This document shows positions 49,606 through 60,401 of a stretch of DNA of 64,000 bases, piece by piece. The position numbers and the translations under genes are program-made. A model generated the notes under the pieces. The model did no database searches and was not told where the DNA came from. It saw nothing but the letters and a program-made list of their open reading frames with translations. Position 1 is the stretch's first letter, and each line of letters begins with the position of its first letter. This DNA is from Limnohabitans sp. Rim8 (GTDB taxonomy: Bacteria > Pseudomonadota > Gammaproteobacteria > Burkholderiales > Burkholderiaceae_C). The stretch spans positions 39,240 through 103,239 of the forward strand of contig CAMDFK010000009.1 in assembly GCA_945897465.1 (NCBI GenBank), read 5' to 3'.

Positions 49606-50412
49606 ATGCCCACCCCACCTACTCTGCCCAAAGCACTGTCCTTTGGCCTACAAGGCCGCGTGGCCATCGTCACCGGCGCGGCCAACGGCATTGGCGAGGC
49701 CTGTGCCCGCCGCTTTGCCGCCGAAGGCGTCCATGTGGTGCTGGCCGACGTGAACAGCGAGCGCGGCGCTGCCGTGGCGGCCGAATTGCGCAGCGCAGGC
49801 CACAGCGCGGGATTCATGGCCTGCGACGTCTCGCGCAAGGCCGATGTCGACGCCTTGGTGGACCATGTGCTGCAAGCCTTTGGCCGCATCGACGTGCTGG
49901 TCAACAACGCGGGCATCTTCCGGGCGGCTGACTTTTTGGACGTGACCGAAGAAGACTTCGATGCCGTGATCAACGTGAACATCAAGGGCTCTTTCCTGAT
50001 GGGTCAGGCCGCGGCCCGCGCCATGAAAAGCACCGGGGGCGGCTCGATCGTCAACATGAGCTCGGTCAATGCGGTGCTGGCCATCCCCAACATCGCCAGC
50101 TACAACGTGAGCAAAGGCGGCATCAACCAGCTCACCCGCGCCATGTCTTTGGCGCTGGCCGACTTTGGCATCCGCGTGAACGCGGTGGCCCCCGGCACGA
50201 TTGCCACCGAACTGGCCCGCCAGGCGGTGCTGACCAGCGAAGCAGCCGAGAAAAAAATCATGATGCGCACGCCCATGAAACGTCTGGGCGAGCCCGACGA
50301 AGTGGCCAAAGTGGTGGCCTTTTTGGCCAGCGATGCGGCCAGCTACATCACCGGTGAAATCGTGACCGTGGACGGCGGGCGCATGGCGCTGAATTACACC
50401 GTGCCTGTTTGA
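49606..50412 (+). CDS. SDR family oxidoreductase
   Basis: 268-residue short-chain dehydrogenase. TGAANGIGEACARRFAAEGV near residue 26, NNAGIFRAADF near 102, SSVNAVLAIPN and the catalytic YNVSKGGINQL near 167; the C-terminal YITGEIVTVDGG is standard. The start at 49606 follows AGGAG by 8 bp; an ATG at 49567 is less likely. It leads a three-gene run with thioesterase and gloA. Substrate unknown. Confidence 0.87.
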   Translation: MPTPPTLPKALSFGLQGRVAIVTGAANGIGEACARRFAAEGVHVVLADVNSERGAAVAAELRSAGHSAGFMACDVSRKADVDALVDHVLQAFGRIDVLVNNAGIFRAADFLDVTEEDFDAVINVNIKGSFLMGQAAARAMKSTGGGSIVNMSSVNAVLAIPNIASYNVSKGGINQLTRAMSLALADFGIRVNAVAPGTIATELARQAVLTSEAAEKKIMMRTPMKRLGEPDEVAKVVAFLASDAASYITGEIVTVDGGRMALNYTVPV

Positions 50413-50427
50413 AGAAAGTCCCATGCT

Positions 50428-50991
50428 GTGAACACATCCTCTTGCCTCCTTGACGCCTGGTTGGCGCAAGAAAAAGAGATACGCCAGCGGCTGGATGCAG
50501 GCGCTGGGCCCGGCGTGGCACGCCCGGACCAGGTGGCCGGCAAGACCGGCTTGGAGGTCATGCAAGGCCTGCTGAGCGGCGAGCTGCCTTATGCCAGCAT
50601 CGCCAAAACACTCGACTTTGTGCTCATCGAGGTCAGCGCAGGCCAAGCCATTTTTCAAGGTGCCCCAGGTTTTAACCACATGAACCCGTTGGGCACTGTG
50701 CACGGCGGGTGGTTTGCCACCTTGCTCGACTCGGCCCTGGGCTGTGCGGTGCACACCCTGATGCCGCCAGGCCGCGGCTACACCACGGCCGACCTGAGCG
50801 TGAAGCTGGTCAAAGCCCTGACCCCCAAAGTGCAACGCGTACGGGCCATTGGCCAGGTGGTGCACTATGGCCGCCAGTTGGCCACTGCCGAAGCCCGACT
50901 CGTCGGGCCCGACGGCACGCTGTACGCCCATGCCAGCACCGCCTGCCTTGTTTTTGAAATGCCTTCTTCAACCCCGGGAACCCGACCATGA
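50428..50991 (+). CDS. PaaI-type hotdog-fold thioesterase
   Basis: 187 residues. The hotdog domain has [22 protein letters not shown] (split here as the catalytic HGG motif near residue 94), [17 protein letters not shown] and HASTACLVF at the end. It hydrolyses acyl-CoA thioesters by family; phenylacetyl-CoA is the PaaI model substrate. GTG start at 50428, after AAGAAAG. The stop overlaps the gloA start (ATGA). Confidence 0.85.
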   Translation: MNTSSCLLDAWLAQEKEIRQRLDAGAGPGVARPDQVAGKTGLEVMQGLLSGELPYASIAKTLDFVLIEVSAGQAIFQGAPGFNHMNPLGTVHGGWFATLLDSALGCAVHTLMPPGRGYTTADLSVKLVKALTPKVQRVRAIGQVVHYGRQLATAEARLVGPDGTLYAHASTACLVFEMPSSTPGTRP

Positions 50992-51398
50992 GACTCCTTC
51001 ACACCATGCTGCGCGTGGGCGACCTGCAACGCTCGATTGACTTCTATACCCAGGTGCTGGGCATGCAACTGCTGCGCACCTCAGAAAACCCCGAGTACAA
51101 ATACTCGCTGGCTTTTGTGGGTTACGGCCACAACCCCGACCACGCCGAGCTGGAGCTGACCTACAACTGGGGCACAGAAAGCTACGAGATGGGCACGGCC
51201 TATGGCCACATCGCCCTGGGTGTGCCCGATGCGTATGCCGCTTGCGAAAAAATCAAGGCCGCTGGCGGCAAGGTCACACGCGAAGCCGGCCCCGTCAAAG
51301 GCGGCAGCACCGTGATCGCCTTTGTGACCGACCCGGATGGCTACAAGGTCGAGCTGATCCAGCGGGCTGAGTTTGCGAATGGTCAGGGTCTGCGCTGA
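50988..51398 (+). CDS. gloA: lactoylglutathione lyase (glyoxalase I)
   Basis: 136 residues. Converts the methylglyoxal-glutathione hemithioacetal to S-lactoylglutathione. Metal ligands are all present: His in [11 protein letters not shown], Glu in [11 protein letters not shown], His in YGHIALGV and Glu in [12 protein letters not shown]. Length and spacing are those of nickel-type bacterial GloA. Coupled to the thioesterase gene by ATGA. Detoxifies methylglyoxal formed from triose phosphates of the sugar routes nearby, though the link is general. Confidence 0.95.
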   Translation: MRLLHTMLRVGDLQRSIDFYTQVLGMQLLRTSENPEYKYSLAFVGYGHNPDHAELELTYNWGTESYEMGTAYGHIALGVPDAYAACEKIKAAGGKVTREAGPVKGGSTVIAFVTDPDGYKVELIQRAEFANGQGLR

Positions 51399-51443
51399 AA
51401 CCAAGTGCGACGTACCTGAAAGTGCAGACCTGCGGGTGAGACT

Positions 51444-51525
51444 TTTGTAGGTCGGCGGCTTCAGCCCCGACATGGGCCTGCGCCGAAGCGGAAAAACGTC
51501 GGATCTGAATGTGCCGACCTACAAA
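51444..51525. repeat. MITE-like palindromic repeat, copy B (short)
   Basis: Arms 51444-51472 (TTTGTAGGTCGG...) and 51497-51525 (...CCGACCTACAAA) are reverse complements with a few mismatches. It shares the terminal arms of copies A and C, but the centre is only about 24 bp. Located between the convergent gloA and eda genes. Confidence 0.8.
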
Positions 51526-51537
51526 CACATCAAGTTT

Positions 51538-52175
51538 TCAGCGCGTCAACTGACTCGCCTCGTGCGCCAGCGCTTCGATGCGTGCCCAGTCGCCTTGGGC
51601 CAGCGCATCGGCGGGCACCAACCACGAACCACCCACACAAGCCACGTTGGGCAGGCTTAAAAACTCCAAGGCATTGCCAGGGGTCACACCGCCTGTGGGG
51701 CAAAACTTCACATCAAAAAACGGACCGCTCCAAGCCTTGAGTATGGCGGGGCCGCCTGCTTGCATGGCGGGGAAGAATTTGAGTTCCGTGTAACCGTCTT
51801 CTTGCGCCATCATGATTTCGCTGCCGGTGGCTACACCGGGCAGCAATGACAAACCATGGTCACGGCAGGCCTGGCCCACCGTTTTGGTGTAGCCGGGGCT
51901 GACCGCAAAACGGGCACCGGCTTTGGCCGCTGCGGCCGCATCGGCGGCACTGCGCACCGTGCCGGCACCGACCACCGCGCCCTCTACTTCCTTGGCAATC
52001 GCTTCCATGCAGGCCAGGGCTTGCGGGGTGCGCAAGGTGACCTCGAGCATGCGGATGCCACCGGCCACCAAGGCACGCGCCATGGGCACCGCATGCGCCA
52101 CATCGTGCAACACGATCACCGGGATCACCGGTGCGTCTTGCATCACTTGCAGGGCGGTCAAATGTCCACTCAGAT

Positions 52176-52185
<10 letters not shown>
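51538..52185 (-). CDS. eda: KDPG aldolase (2-dehydro-3-deoxyphosphogluconate aldolase)
   Basis: 215 residues. Splits KDPG into pyruvate and glyceraldehyde 3-phosphate. Fold landmarks: [30 protein letters not shown] with the catalytic Glu, [14 protein letters not shown], the Schiff-base Lys in [14 protein letters not shown] near residue 140, and [16 protein letters not shown]. The start at 52185 overlaps the edd stop by 10 bp, so edd-eda is a coupled Entner-Doudoroff operon. Confidence 0.95.
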
Positions 52186-54017
<1,832 letters not shown>

Positions 54018-54039
54018 GTTTTGACGCCGGATGGGGCGT

Positions 54040-54054
54040 GGTAACTAAATTACA
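54040..54054. promoter_or_regulatory. HexR-like operator upstream of edd
   Basis: Read on the edd strand: TGTAATTTAGTTACC, with perfect GTAA/TTAC arms. It closely resembles the TGTAATnnnATTACA palindrome reported for HexR, the KDPG-responsive repressor of central sugar metabolism in Proteobacteria. It lies at the expected distance from edd. The consensus is from memory, and no hexR gene is present in the window. Confidence 0.55.
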
Positions 54055-54140
54055 TGACCGATGGTAACCGCGTTCCCCTGCTTTAGCGCGTTTGGCGAGT
54101 TACAGACAGGGTACAACCCGCTGTCGACGGCTGAGCGCCG

Positions 54141-54170
54141 AAAAAAAACCCGCCGAAGCGGGTTTTTTGC
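54141..54170 (-). terminator. intrinsic terminator downstream of the Ala-rich membrane peptide gene
   Basis: Stem AAAAAACCCGC / GCGGGTTTTTT (54143-54153 with 54158-54168), loop CGAA. On the minus strand the T-tract of eight follows the stem. It lies 15 bp past the stop at 54185. Confidence 0.88.
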
Positions 54171-54184
54171 AGGCCCGAGAAGCC

Positions 54185-54439
54185 TTACTTGGCAGCAGAG
54201 GCGTTCGCGGCGGCAGGCGCTGCGGCAGGCGCTGCAGAGGCGTCCGCTGCAGGCGCTGATGCGTCAGCTGCTGGCGCAGAAGCTTGGGCGGCAGGCGCTG
54301 CGACTGCCGCTGGCGCTGAGGGTGCTGCTTTTTTGCTTTTGGCAATGCCAAAGCCGACCGCCAGGCCCACGGCCAGCAAGACTGCTGCGGCCACAACGGC
54401 CAAAGCCACGGGTTGGTTGTCATCTTCTTGGGTCGACAT
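54185..54439 (-). CDS. small single-span membrane protein with Ala/Pro/Ser-rich tail
   Basis: 84 residues: short acidic start (MSTQEDDNQP), one membrane helix (VALAVVAAAVLLAVGLAVGF), a basic stop-transfer (AKSKK) and a repetitive tail of ASAPAAD units. The start at 54439 has GGAGAAAAAACCC. The layout N-in/C-out suggests a periplasmic low-complexity stalk; its function is unknown. The nucleotide sequence is repetitive (GCAGGCGCTG units), which could vary in length between strains. It sits between edd and chaC with its own terminator. Confidence 0.75.
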   Translation of the reverse strand: MSTQEDDNQPVALAVVAAAVLLAVGLAVGFGIAKSKKAAPSAPAAVAAPAAQASAPAADASAPAADASAAPAAAPAAANASAAK

Positions 54440-54490
54440 GGGTTTTTTCTCCGAAAATAATGGAGATATTGTAATAGGGCCTTGTTGCAC

Positions 54491-55105
54491 ATGACCGACA
54501 CCCACGCCGACACAACCCGGGCACCCGCCGCTGACATGACACCCACGCACTTCAAGGGCGATTTGCTCGACCACTTCCGGGCGCAAACCGCCGGCCAGGA
54601 TTTGTGGGTGTTTGGCTACGCCTCGCTGCTGTGGCGCCCCGAGTTCAAAGCACAGGAGCAGCACCTCTCACGCGTTTGGGGGTGGCACCGCGCCCTGAAA
54701 ATGTGGAGCCGTCTGAACAGGGGCAGCCCCGAGTGCCCAGGTCTGGTGTTTGCCTTGTTGCCCGGCGGCAGTTGCCAAGGCGTGGCCTACCGGGTGGCCC
54801 GAGACCAGGCCGACGCGGTGTTGGTGCGGTTGTGGGAGCGGGAAATGCCCATGGACATCTACACCCCCAGTTGGCTGCCCTGCTCCACCCCACAAGGCAC
54901 GGTTCGGGCCTTGGCCTTCACATTGCCGCGCAGCAGCCCCAGCTACACGGGGCATTTGCCAGCCGAGCGCTATCGGCAAATTTTTGGGCAGGCTTGCGGC
55001 CGCTTTGGCACCACGCTGGACTATGCCTTGCAAACCTACCGCAGCCTGCAAGCCCACGGCATCGAAGACCGGGCCTTGGCGACTTTGCTGCGCCACGCCG
55101 ACTGA
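54491..55105 (+). CDS. chaC: ChaC-like gamma-glutamylcyclotransferase
   Basis: 204 residues. Family signature LWVFGYASLLWRPEF near residue 38, GWHRALKMWS, RGSPECPGLVFALLPGGSCQG, and the catalytic Glu region LWEREM near residue 116. ChaC proteins degrade glutathione to 5-oxoproline and Cys-Gly. The start at 54491 is the better of two nearby ATGs. Single gene, divergent from the small membrane protein; pdxH follows after about 120 bp. Confidence 0.9.
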   Translation: MTDTHADTTRAPAADMTPTHFKGDLLDHFRAQTAGQDLWVFGYASLLWRPEFKAQEQHLSRVWGWHRALKMWSRLNRGSPECPGLVFALLPGGSCQGVAYRVARDQADAVLVRLWEREMPMDIYTPSWLPCSTPQGTVRALAFTLPRSSPSYTGHLPAERYRQIFGQACGRFGTTLDYALQTYRSLQAHGIEDRALATLLRHAD

Positions 55106-55227
55106 GCGTTGGGCGTTGGGCGGATGAACCACCCGTGGCAGTCAGGACGCATGGCATCCCTTGAGCACAAAGGCCCCTGATTGCGCTGACTCAAAGCCTG
55201 AAAGGACCATGTCCCTATACTTGCTCC

Positions 55228-55860
55228 ATGAACATCGCCGACCTGCGCAAGAGCTACGAAAAAGCCGAGCTCAACGAGAACGCCTCGCACGCCAACCCAT
55301 TGGCTCAATTTGAGCAATGGCTGCAAGAGGCCATTGCATCTGAAGTGCCCGAGCCCAACGCCATGACGCTGGCCACCGTGGCCAGCAACCTGCGCCCCAG
55401 CACGCGGGTGGTGCTGATCAAAGGTTGTGACCCGCGCGGCATCGTCTGGTACACCAATTACGACAGCCAAAAAGGCCAAGAGCTGGCAGGCAACCCCTTT
55501 GCGGCGCTGCAGTTCCACTGGGTTGAGCTCGAGCGCGTGGTGCGCATCGAGGGCCGGGTCGAAAAGGTCAGTGATGAAGAAAGCGACGCTTACTTCCACA
55601 GCCGCCCACTCGATTCACGCATTGGCGCATGGGCATCACCGCAAAGCCAGGTGATCAACGGGCGAACGGTGCTGGTGACCAACGCGGCCAAGTACGCTGC
55701 GCAATTCATGCTCCAGCCGCCACGCCCCCCGCACTGGGGCGGCTACCGCCTGGTGCCCGACCAATGGCAGTTTTGGCAAGGCCGCAAAAGCCGTTTGCAT
55801 GACCGACTGCGGTACACGCAAATCGGCGATGAATGGCTGCGCGAGCGACTGGCGCCCTGA
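55228..55860 (+). CDS. pdxH: pyridoxamine 5'-phosphate oxidase
   Basis: 210 residues, FMN-dependent final step to pyridoxal 5'-phosphate. The N-terminus [17 protein letters not shown] is typical; FMN-binding segments [23 protein letters not shown] and [11 protein letters not shown], and the PLP-contacting [18 protein letters not shown] and C-terminal [10 protein letters not shown] all match. Complete and normal length. Confidence 0.96.
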   Translation: MNIADLRKSYEKAELNENASHANPLAQFEQWLQEAIASEVPEPNAMTLATVASNLRPSTRVVLIKGCDPRGIVWYTNYDSQKGQELAGNPFAALQFHWVELERVVRIEGRVEKVSDEESDAYFHSRPLDSRIGAWASPQSQVINGRTVLVTNAAKYAAQFMLQPPRPPHWGGYRLVPDQWQFWQGRKSRLHDRLRYTQIGDEWLRERLAP

Positions 55861-55915
55861 AGCAGGCACGACGAACCAGCGCCACACAGCGATTCGCTTG
55901 GCTGTCCTGGTGGGG

Positions 55916-56872
55916 TCAGGTTGGCAACAAGGGCAGTAAGGCCATGGCGAGAGAGATCCCCAACAGGGCCATCAGCGTGGAAATGGCCACGGCAGCAGTG
56001 ACGGTGTCTTCTTCCTTGTGGTAGCGCTGCGAGAACAAAAACACGTTAGCCCCAATGGGCAAAGCGGCAGCCACCACCATCACCGACAAGGCCAGCCCGC
56101 GCATGCCCAAAGCCCAGCCCACAGCCAGCATGAGAACCGGGTGTAAAACGGTTTTGACCAAAGACAAACGCACAACTGCTGAGAGGTTTTTGCCCACGGG
56201 GGTTTGTGACAACGTGATGCCCACCAGCACCAGTGCAATGGGGCCAAAGGCGCTGCCCAACAATTGCAAGGGCTTGTCCAGCACCGGGTGCAGACCCCAG
56301 CCGGTTTGCGCATACAGCAGGCCCACGATGATGGGCAAGGGCACAGGGTGCAATACCGCGCTGCGAATGGCCTGGCCCACAGTGCGCCACAGTTGCCCTT
56401 TTTGGCCAGAAGCAGCGGCTTGCTCGCTGGCCATTTGCAACTCCAGCACCACGGTGGCCATGGTCAGCAGCACCAGCGCATGCAAGGAGATGAGGGTGAA
56501 CAACAAAACCTGCCCCGCCTCAGCGTAGGCCAGGCCGATCAAGGGCACGCCGATCATCAAGGTGTTGCTGAAGATGCCCGCCAACGCCAACACAGAAGCG
56601 CGCGAATCGCGGCCATAGGTGATCAACATGGCAAAAAACAGCACCGCCGCCACCAAGAAGTATTGGAACACCGGGCGCATGTCCAGGCGCTCCAGGTGCA
56701 CCGAACTCATGGTGCGAAACAGCAGCGCTGGCGTCAGCACCAGAAACACCAGGTTGGACAAATCGCGCACCGACTCGGGCCGCATGAGCTTGGCCTTGCC
56801 CGCGACAAAGCCCATCAAGATGAGCAGCACCACGGGCAAAAGAGATGACAAGACGGGATGATCAAGGTTCAT
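55916..56872 (-). CDS. auxin efflux carrier (AEC) family transporter
   Basis: 318 residues with about ten membrane helices in two halves. Family features: LLILMGFVAGKAKLMRPESVRDLSNLVFLVLTPALLF near the start (split in two helices) and GIFSNTLMIGVPLIGLAYAE with the conserved N-x3-G-P-type crossing; second half ALPIGANVFLFSQRY. Substrates of bacterial AEC proteins include malate/citrate-type acids, not auxin as such. Single gene in its strand run, convergent with pdxH. Confidence 0.88.
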   Translation of the reverse strand: MNLDHPVLSSLLPVVLLILMGFVAGKAKLMRPESVRDLSNLVFLVLTPALLFRTMSSVHLERLDMRPVFQYFLVAAVLFFAMLITYGRDSRASVLALAGIFSNTLMIGVPLIGLAYAEAGQVLLFTLISLHALVLLTMATVVLELQMASEQAAASGQKGQLWRTVGQAIRSAVLHPVPLPIIVGLLYAQTGWGLHPVLDKPLQLLGSAFGPIALVLVGITLSQTPVGKNLSAVVRLSLVKTVLHPVLMLAVGWALGMRGLALSVMVVAAALPIGANVFLFSQRYHKEEDTVTAAVAISTLMALLGISLAMALLPLLPT

Positions 56873-56955
56873 GGCTGGATTATCCCGTTCTGGCAGAGCC
56901 CTTCAGCAGAGGAAACCACGTCGCGCCACCACCTTGGGCGACGTCACGCGGGCCC

Positions 56956-59010
56956 TCAGAAGCTGGCCTGAACCCCCAGCTTGAAACTGCGCCCCGGCAA
57001 AGGCGACTTGCCAAAAGCCGTGCTGGTCAGGATGGAGGTGGCGCTGTAGGCCAGCTGATCGGTCAGATTGTCCAGGCGGGCAAACCAGTTCAGCACCGTG
57101 GTGTCCAGCTTCTGGCGGTAAGAGACGCTGGCGTTGACCAAGGTGTAAGCGCCGGTGGCCACGCTGCCATCGGGGACACGCTTTTGCGCGGCGTGCCAGT
57201 CGGCCCCCAGCTTGGCGCTCCAAGGGCCTTGGCCATGGACCAGCGTCGCGCCCACACGCATGGGCGAGATGCGAGGCAAAGGCTCCCCCGTGCTGCTGTG
57301 GGTGGCGCGCACCGTGTCGGCCCGCCAGTCCAGATCAAGTGTTGAGGCTTTTTGCCATAGACGCTGACGACCGTTGACTTCCAGACCCTGGAATTTGGCC
57401 CTCACGCCTTGGTAAAGCTGTAATGGCAAAACACCCTCATCATCAGCTGCTTCAGGTCCGACGGGTTCGCCCTCTTCGCCCCGGTACTCGCCCGTGTTCA
57501 TCAAGCCAATGTAATTGGCAAACTGGCTGGCAAATGCTGTCACGACCATGCGGTTCGGGCCCGACTTCCACGCCAAACCACCATCGAGGCTCTTGGACTT
57601 TTCCAAGCCCAGGTCTTTGTTGCCGATTTCCCAGGCGTTGGTGGCCAGGTGGGGGCCATTGGCAAACAACTCATAGTCTTTGGGCGCACGCTGCGAGAAG
57701 GCCGCATTGCTGGTCAAAGACCAAGTGGGCGACAACTTGAAGACCACCCCAGTGGCCACACTGAAGGGGGTGAATTTTTTGGCACCGATGCCCTCGTCAA
57801 AACGGTCCAGCTCGGGGTTGCCCAAGGATTCGACCCGCACCGACTCCCAACGCGCCCCCGTCGTGACTTGGCCCCAGGCGGTGGGCAGCTCTTCGTGCAC
57901 AAAAAGGGCTTGGCTGCGTGTGCGGCTGAAGGGTGCAAAGGCTTCGTCACCCACCGCAGAAAAGCGGCTCGATTCGGTCTGCACACCGAGCACGCCTTGC
58001 CAACCGGCCAGCGCGCGATGGCGCGACTCGATGCGCAGGTCTTGCCCCTTGTTTGAAAAAACGGTTTCAGGCCCGCCGTTAAAAAACTCGGTATGCCGGT
58101 AATCGGTGTGGCTCAGACTGGCTTTGACGCTTTCAAACCAACCCGGCAGTTGGCGCACCTGGCCCTCCAGCGCATAGCGCGTGGTTTTCATGCCTATCGT
58201 CACCTGGTCTTCGGCCACGGTGCCGTAATCACTTTGGTAGGTGTTGACCGATGCGCCCAGAAACCCGTGGTCCCAAAAGGTACTGGCCCCGAAAGCGCCG
58301 CCCCGGGATTGGCTGGCGGAATTGCAAATGCGGCGGGCATGGGCAGGCGAGTCGGGTTTCTCGCAAGCCAGCGATACCGGCACCCGCACATCGCTGGTGC
58401 GGCGGTCAAAACCATCCAAATGCAAAGCCAAGCGCCCGTTGCCCGCCTCGACTAAGCCCGCGACGCTGCGCTCGCCGTTGCCTGTGCCGGCTTGCAACTG
58501 GGCTTTGCCCAACACGCCCGAGACCGGTGCACGCGGAATGCGGTTGTCGATCACGTTGACCACGCCACCCACAGCGCTGCCACCATAAAGCAAGGCGGCT
58601 GGGCCTCGCAAGACCTCGATGCGGTCGGTGGACAAGACATCCAGCGGCACCGCGTGGTCGTAGCTGAGGGCAGAGGCGTCCAGGCTGGAGGCGCTGTTGT
58701 TCAACACCCGGATGCGGTCGCCATCCAACCCGCGGATGACGGGGCGACTGGCGTTGGGGCCAAAGTAAGTGCTGGACACGCCAGGCAAGCCGTTCAGGGT
58801 TTCACCCAAAGTGCTTTGCCCGCGTTCGAGCAGGTCGGCACGGCCCAAGGAGCTCACGGGCACGGCGGTGCTGTCGCGCCCCAAAGGGTTGCCGGTGATG
58901 ACGATTTCACCGGGCACACCCGGTGCGGCGCTTTGCGCCCAAGCATTTGAAAAAAACAAAGTGGCCAAGCAGGCATAAGCCAAGGCCGAAAGCTGAAAAG
59001 AATGTGTCAT
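56956..59010 (-). CDS. TonB-dependent outer-membrane receptor, ZnuD-like
   Basis: 684-residue beta-barrel receptor. Signal peptide MTHSFQLSALAYACLATLFF ending NAWAQ; TonB-box-like GEIVITGNP; plug domain with LGETLNGLPGVSSTYFGPNA, SRPVIRGLDGDRIRVL and DRIEVLRGPAALLYGG; barrel with the ZnuD-type DHGFLGASVNTYQSDYG and RIESRHRALAG, ending in Phe. ZnuD imports zinc (and sometimes haem). The two small upstream genes, one His-rich and one Cys-rich, fit zinc uptake. No Zur box was identified. Last gene of the three-gene unit. Confidence 0.88.
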   Translation of the reverse strand: MTHSFQLSALAYACLATLFFSNAWAQSAAPGVPGEIVITGNPLGRDSTAVPVSSLGRADLLERGQSTLGETLNGLPGVSSTYFGPNASRPVIRGLDGDRIRVLNNSASSLDASALSYDHAVPLDVLSTDRIEVLRGPAALLYGGSAVGGVVNVIDNRIPRAPVSGVLGKAQLQAGTGNGERSVAGLVEAGNGRLALHLDGFDRRTSDVRVPVSLACEKPDSPAHARRICNSASQSRGGAFGASTFWDHGFLGASVNTYQSDYGTVAEDQVTIGMKTTRYALEGQVRQLPGWFESVKASLSHTDYRHTEFFNGGPETVFSNKGQDLRIESRHRALAGWQGVLGVQTESSRFSAVGDEAFAPFSRTRSQALFVHEELPTAWGQVTTGARWESVRVESLGNPELDRFDEGIGAKKFTPFSVATGVVFKLSPTWSLTSNAAFSQRAPKDYELFANGPHLATNAWEIGNKDLGLEKSKSLDGGLAWKSGPNRMVVTAFASQFANYIGLMNTGEYRGEEGEPVGPEAADDEGVLPLQLYQGVRAKFQGLEVNGRQRLWQKASTLDLDWRADTVRATHSSTGEPLPRISPMRVGATLVHGQGPWSAKLGADWHAAQKRVPDGSVATGAYTLVNASVSYRQKLDTTVLNWFARLDNLTDQLAYSATSILTSTAFGKSPLPGRSFKLGVQASF

Positions 59011-59088
59011 GACGGTGTGATTTGAAAAACAGGAACAAGCCAGCGCCTTCCGTCCAAGACGGAAAGTCAGCCAGGCAGGATCAGGGGT

Positions 59089-59499
59089 TCAAATCAGCGC
59101 AGGCGGCGCACGGGCCTGCGCCGGGGACCAGAGGTGCTGGTCAGAATGCGAATCTGCACGAAATTTGAGGGCCGCCATGGCCACCATCGGGGCCAAGCCC
59201 GGTGCGTTCGTTGCAATCAGCCGTTCGGCATGTGACAGGTGATCCAGCACACGGCACAGATCGGAGTCGGCCTCATGGCCCAGGGCGTCCGAATGCCCTT
59301 CGTGCCGATGATCATCTTGCGCATGCAAGGCGTGCGCATGCGCCTCATGGAGTTCAGCGGATGTCGTGAGTGCCTGCCGAGTCCCGGGCTCAATGCCATG
59401 CTCAATGCCATGCAAATGTCCCCAAAGTGGGGCCCACAACAAGGCCCCCACCAGCAGGATATTCAGCCAGCGGGGCAGGCGAGCGCGCGGAAAACTCAT
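59089..59499 (-). CDS. His-rich membrane/periplasmic protein (DUF2946-like?)
   Basis: 136 residues: basic N-terminus, one membrane segment (LNILLVGALLWAPLWG), then a His-rich stretch (about residues 24-80, with HEAHAHALHAQDDHRHEGHS) suited to metal binding, and a more ordinary C-terminus with CRVLDHLSHAERLI. It precedes the ZnuD-like receptor by 78 bp, implying zinc capture or buffering in the periplasm. Family name is tentative; the architecture is directly visible. Confidence 0.75.
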   Translation of the reverse strand: MSFPRARLPRWLNILLVGALLWAPLWGHLHGIEHGIEPGTRQALTTSAELHEAHAHALHAQDDHRHEGHSDALGHEADSDLCRVLDHLSHAERLIATNAPGLAPMVAMAALKFRADSHSDQHLWSPAQARAPPALI

Positions 59500-59524
59500 G
59501 ACAGGCTCAGTGGGCAGCAGCAGG

Positions 59525-59764
59525 TCAGTGCACGTGCTTCATGCCGCAGTATTTGCCCAACGCCAGCCCCTTGCAGGCGGCTTGCAGCTCTTTGGTGCAC
59601 TGGGCCGGTTTTTTACCGGACTCCAGGCATTTGGCAGCCGCCTCATGGGCCTCGGCCATGGCACGGTGCCGGGCAATGTCTTCCTGGACTTCTTTGCTGC
59701 TGTGCTGGGCCAAGGCCGCCCAAGACAAGCTCATGGCGACAAGCAAAAAGGCAATTTTGTACAT
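59525..59764 (-). CDS. small exported Cys-containing protein
   Basis: 79 residues with a signal peptide (MYKIAFLLVAMSLSWAALA), leaving about 60 mature residues: alpha-helical, with four Cys (KCLESG, AQCTKEL, AACKGL, KYCGMKH) and several His, including the terminal KHVH. Possibly disulfide-stapled or metal-binding. It is first in the unit before the His-rich protein (25 bp) and the ZnuD-like receptor, so probably part of metal acquisition. GAAGAAAATCC precedes the ATG. Confidence 0.75.
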   Translation of the reverse strand: MYKIAFLLVAMSLSWAALAQHSSKEVQEDIARHRAMAEAHEAAAKCLESGKKPAQCTKELQAACKGLALGKYCGMKHVH

Positions 59765-59840
59765 GGATTTTCTTCGGGTGATGGGCTTGGTGGTGACGCG
59801 CTTCAGATCGGACATCGACCGAGTCCGACAGGGGATATTG

Positions 59841-60374
59841 TCACTCACGCACCAGACGCGCAAACGTCTTTTTGAATTTGGCCACCTTGGGCGCGGCCAC
59901 CGCCATGCAGTAGCCCTGGTAAGGGTTGCGCTCAAAAAAGTCTTGGTGGTATTCCTCGGCCGCGCTGTAGTTGGCCAAGGCCAGCACCTCGGTCACGATG
60001 GGCTGACCAAAAGCCCGGGCAGCCGTCAACTCGGCGACCATCGCCCGCGCCTCTTCGGCCTGCTCGGGCGTGGTGAAGTAAATGCCACTGCGGTATTGCG
60101 TGCCGGCGTCGTTGCCCTGGCGGTTCAGCGTGGTCGGGTCGTGGATGACAAAGAAGATTTCCAGCAACTCGCGGGTACTGACCATTTCGGGGTCGTATGC
60201 GAGCTTGACCACTTCGTTGTGCCCGGTGCGCCCGGAGCACACCTGCTCGTAAGTGGGAGACAGGGTCTGGCCATTGCAGTAGCCCGACTCCACATCGATC
60301 ACGCCGCGCACCTTGACGTACACCGCCTCGGTGCACCAAAAACAGCCGCCGCCTAAGATCAGGGTTTGGGTCAT
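59841..60374 (-). CDS. msrA: peptide methionine sulfoxide reductase MsrA
   Basis: 177 residues; reduces the S-epimer of methionine sulfoxide in proteins. The catalytic motif GGGCFWCTEAVYVKVRGV at residue 8 has the nucleophile Cys, with SGYCNGQTLSPTYEQVCSG and GHNEVVKLAYDP following. It lies downstream of the LysR gene on the same strand with 27 bp between. Complete. Confidence 0.96.
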   Translation of the reverse strand: MTQTLILGGGCFWCTEAVYVKVRGVIDVESGYCNGQTLSPTYEQVCSGRTGHNEVVKLAYDPEMVSTRELLEIFFVIHDPTTLNRQGNDAGTQYRSGIYFTTPEQAEEARAMVAELTAARAFGQPIVTEVLALANYSAAEEYHQDFFERNPYQGYCMAVAAPKVAKFKKTFARLVRE

Positions 60375-60401
60375 GTGGGTTCCTTGTTGAAGAGGTTTGA
60401 A

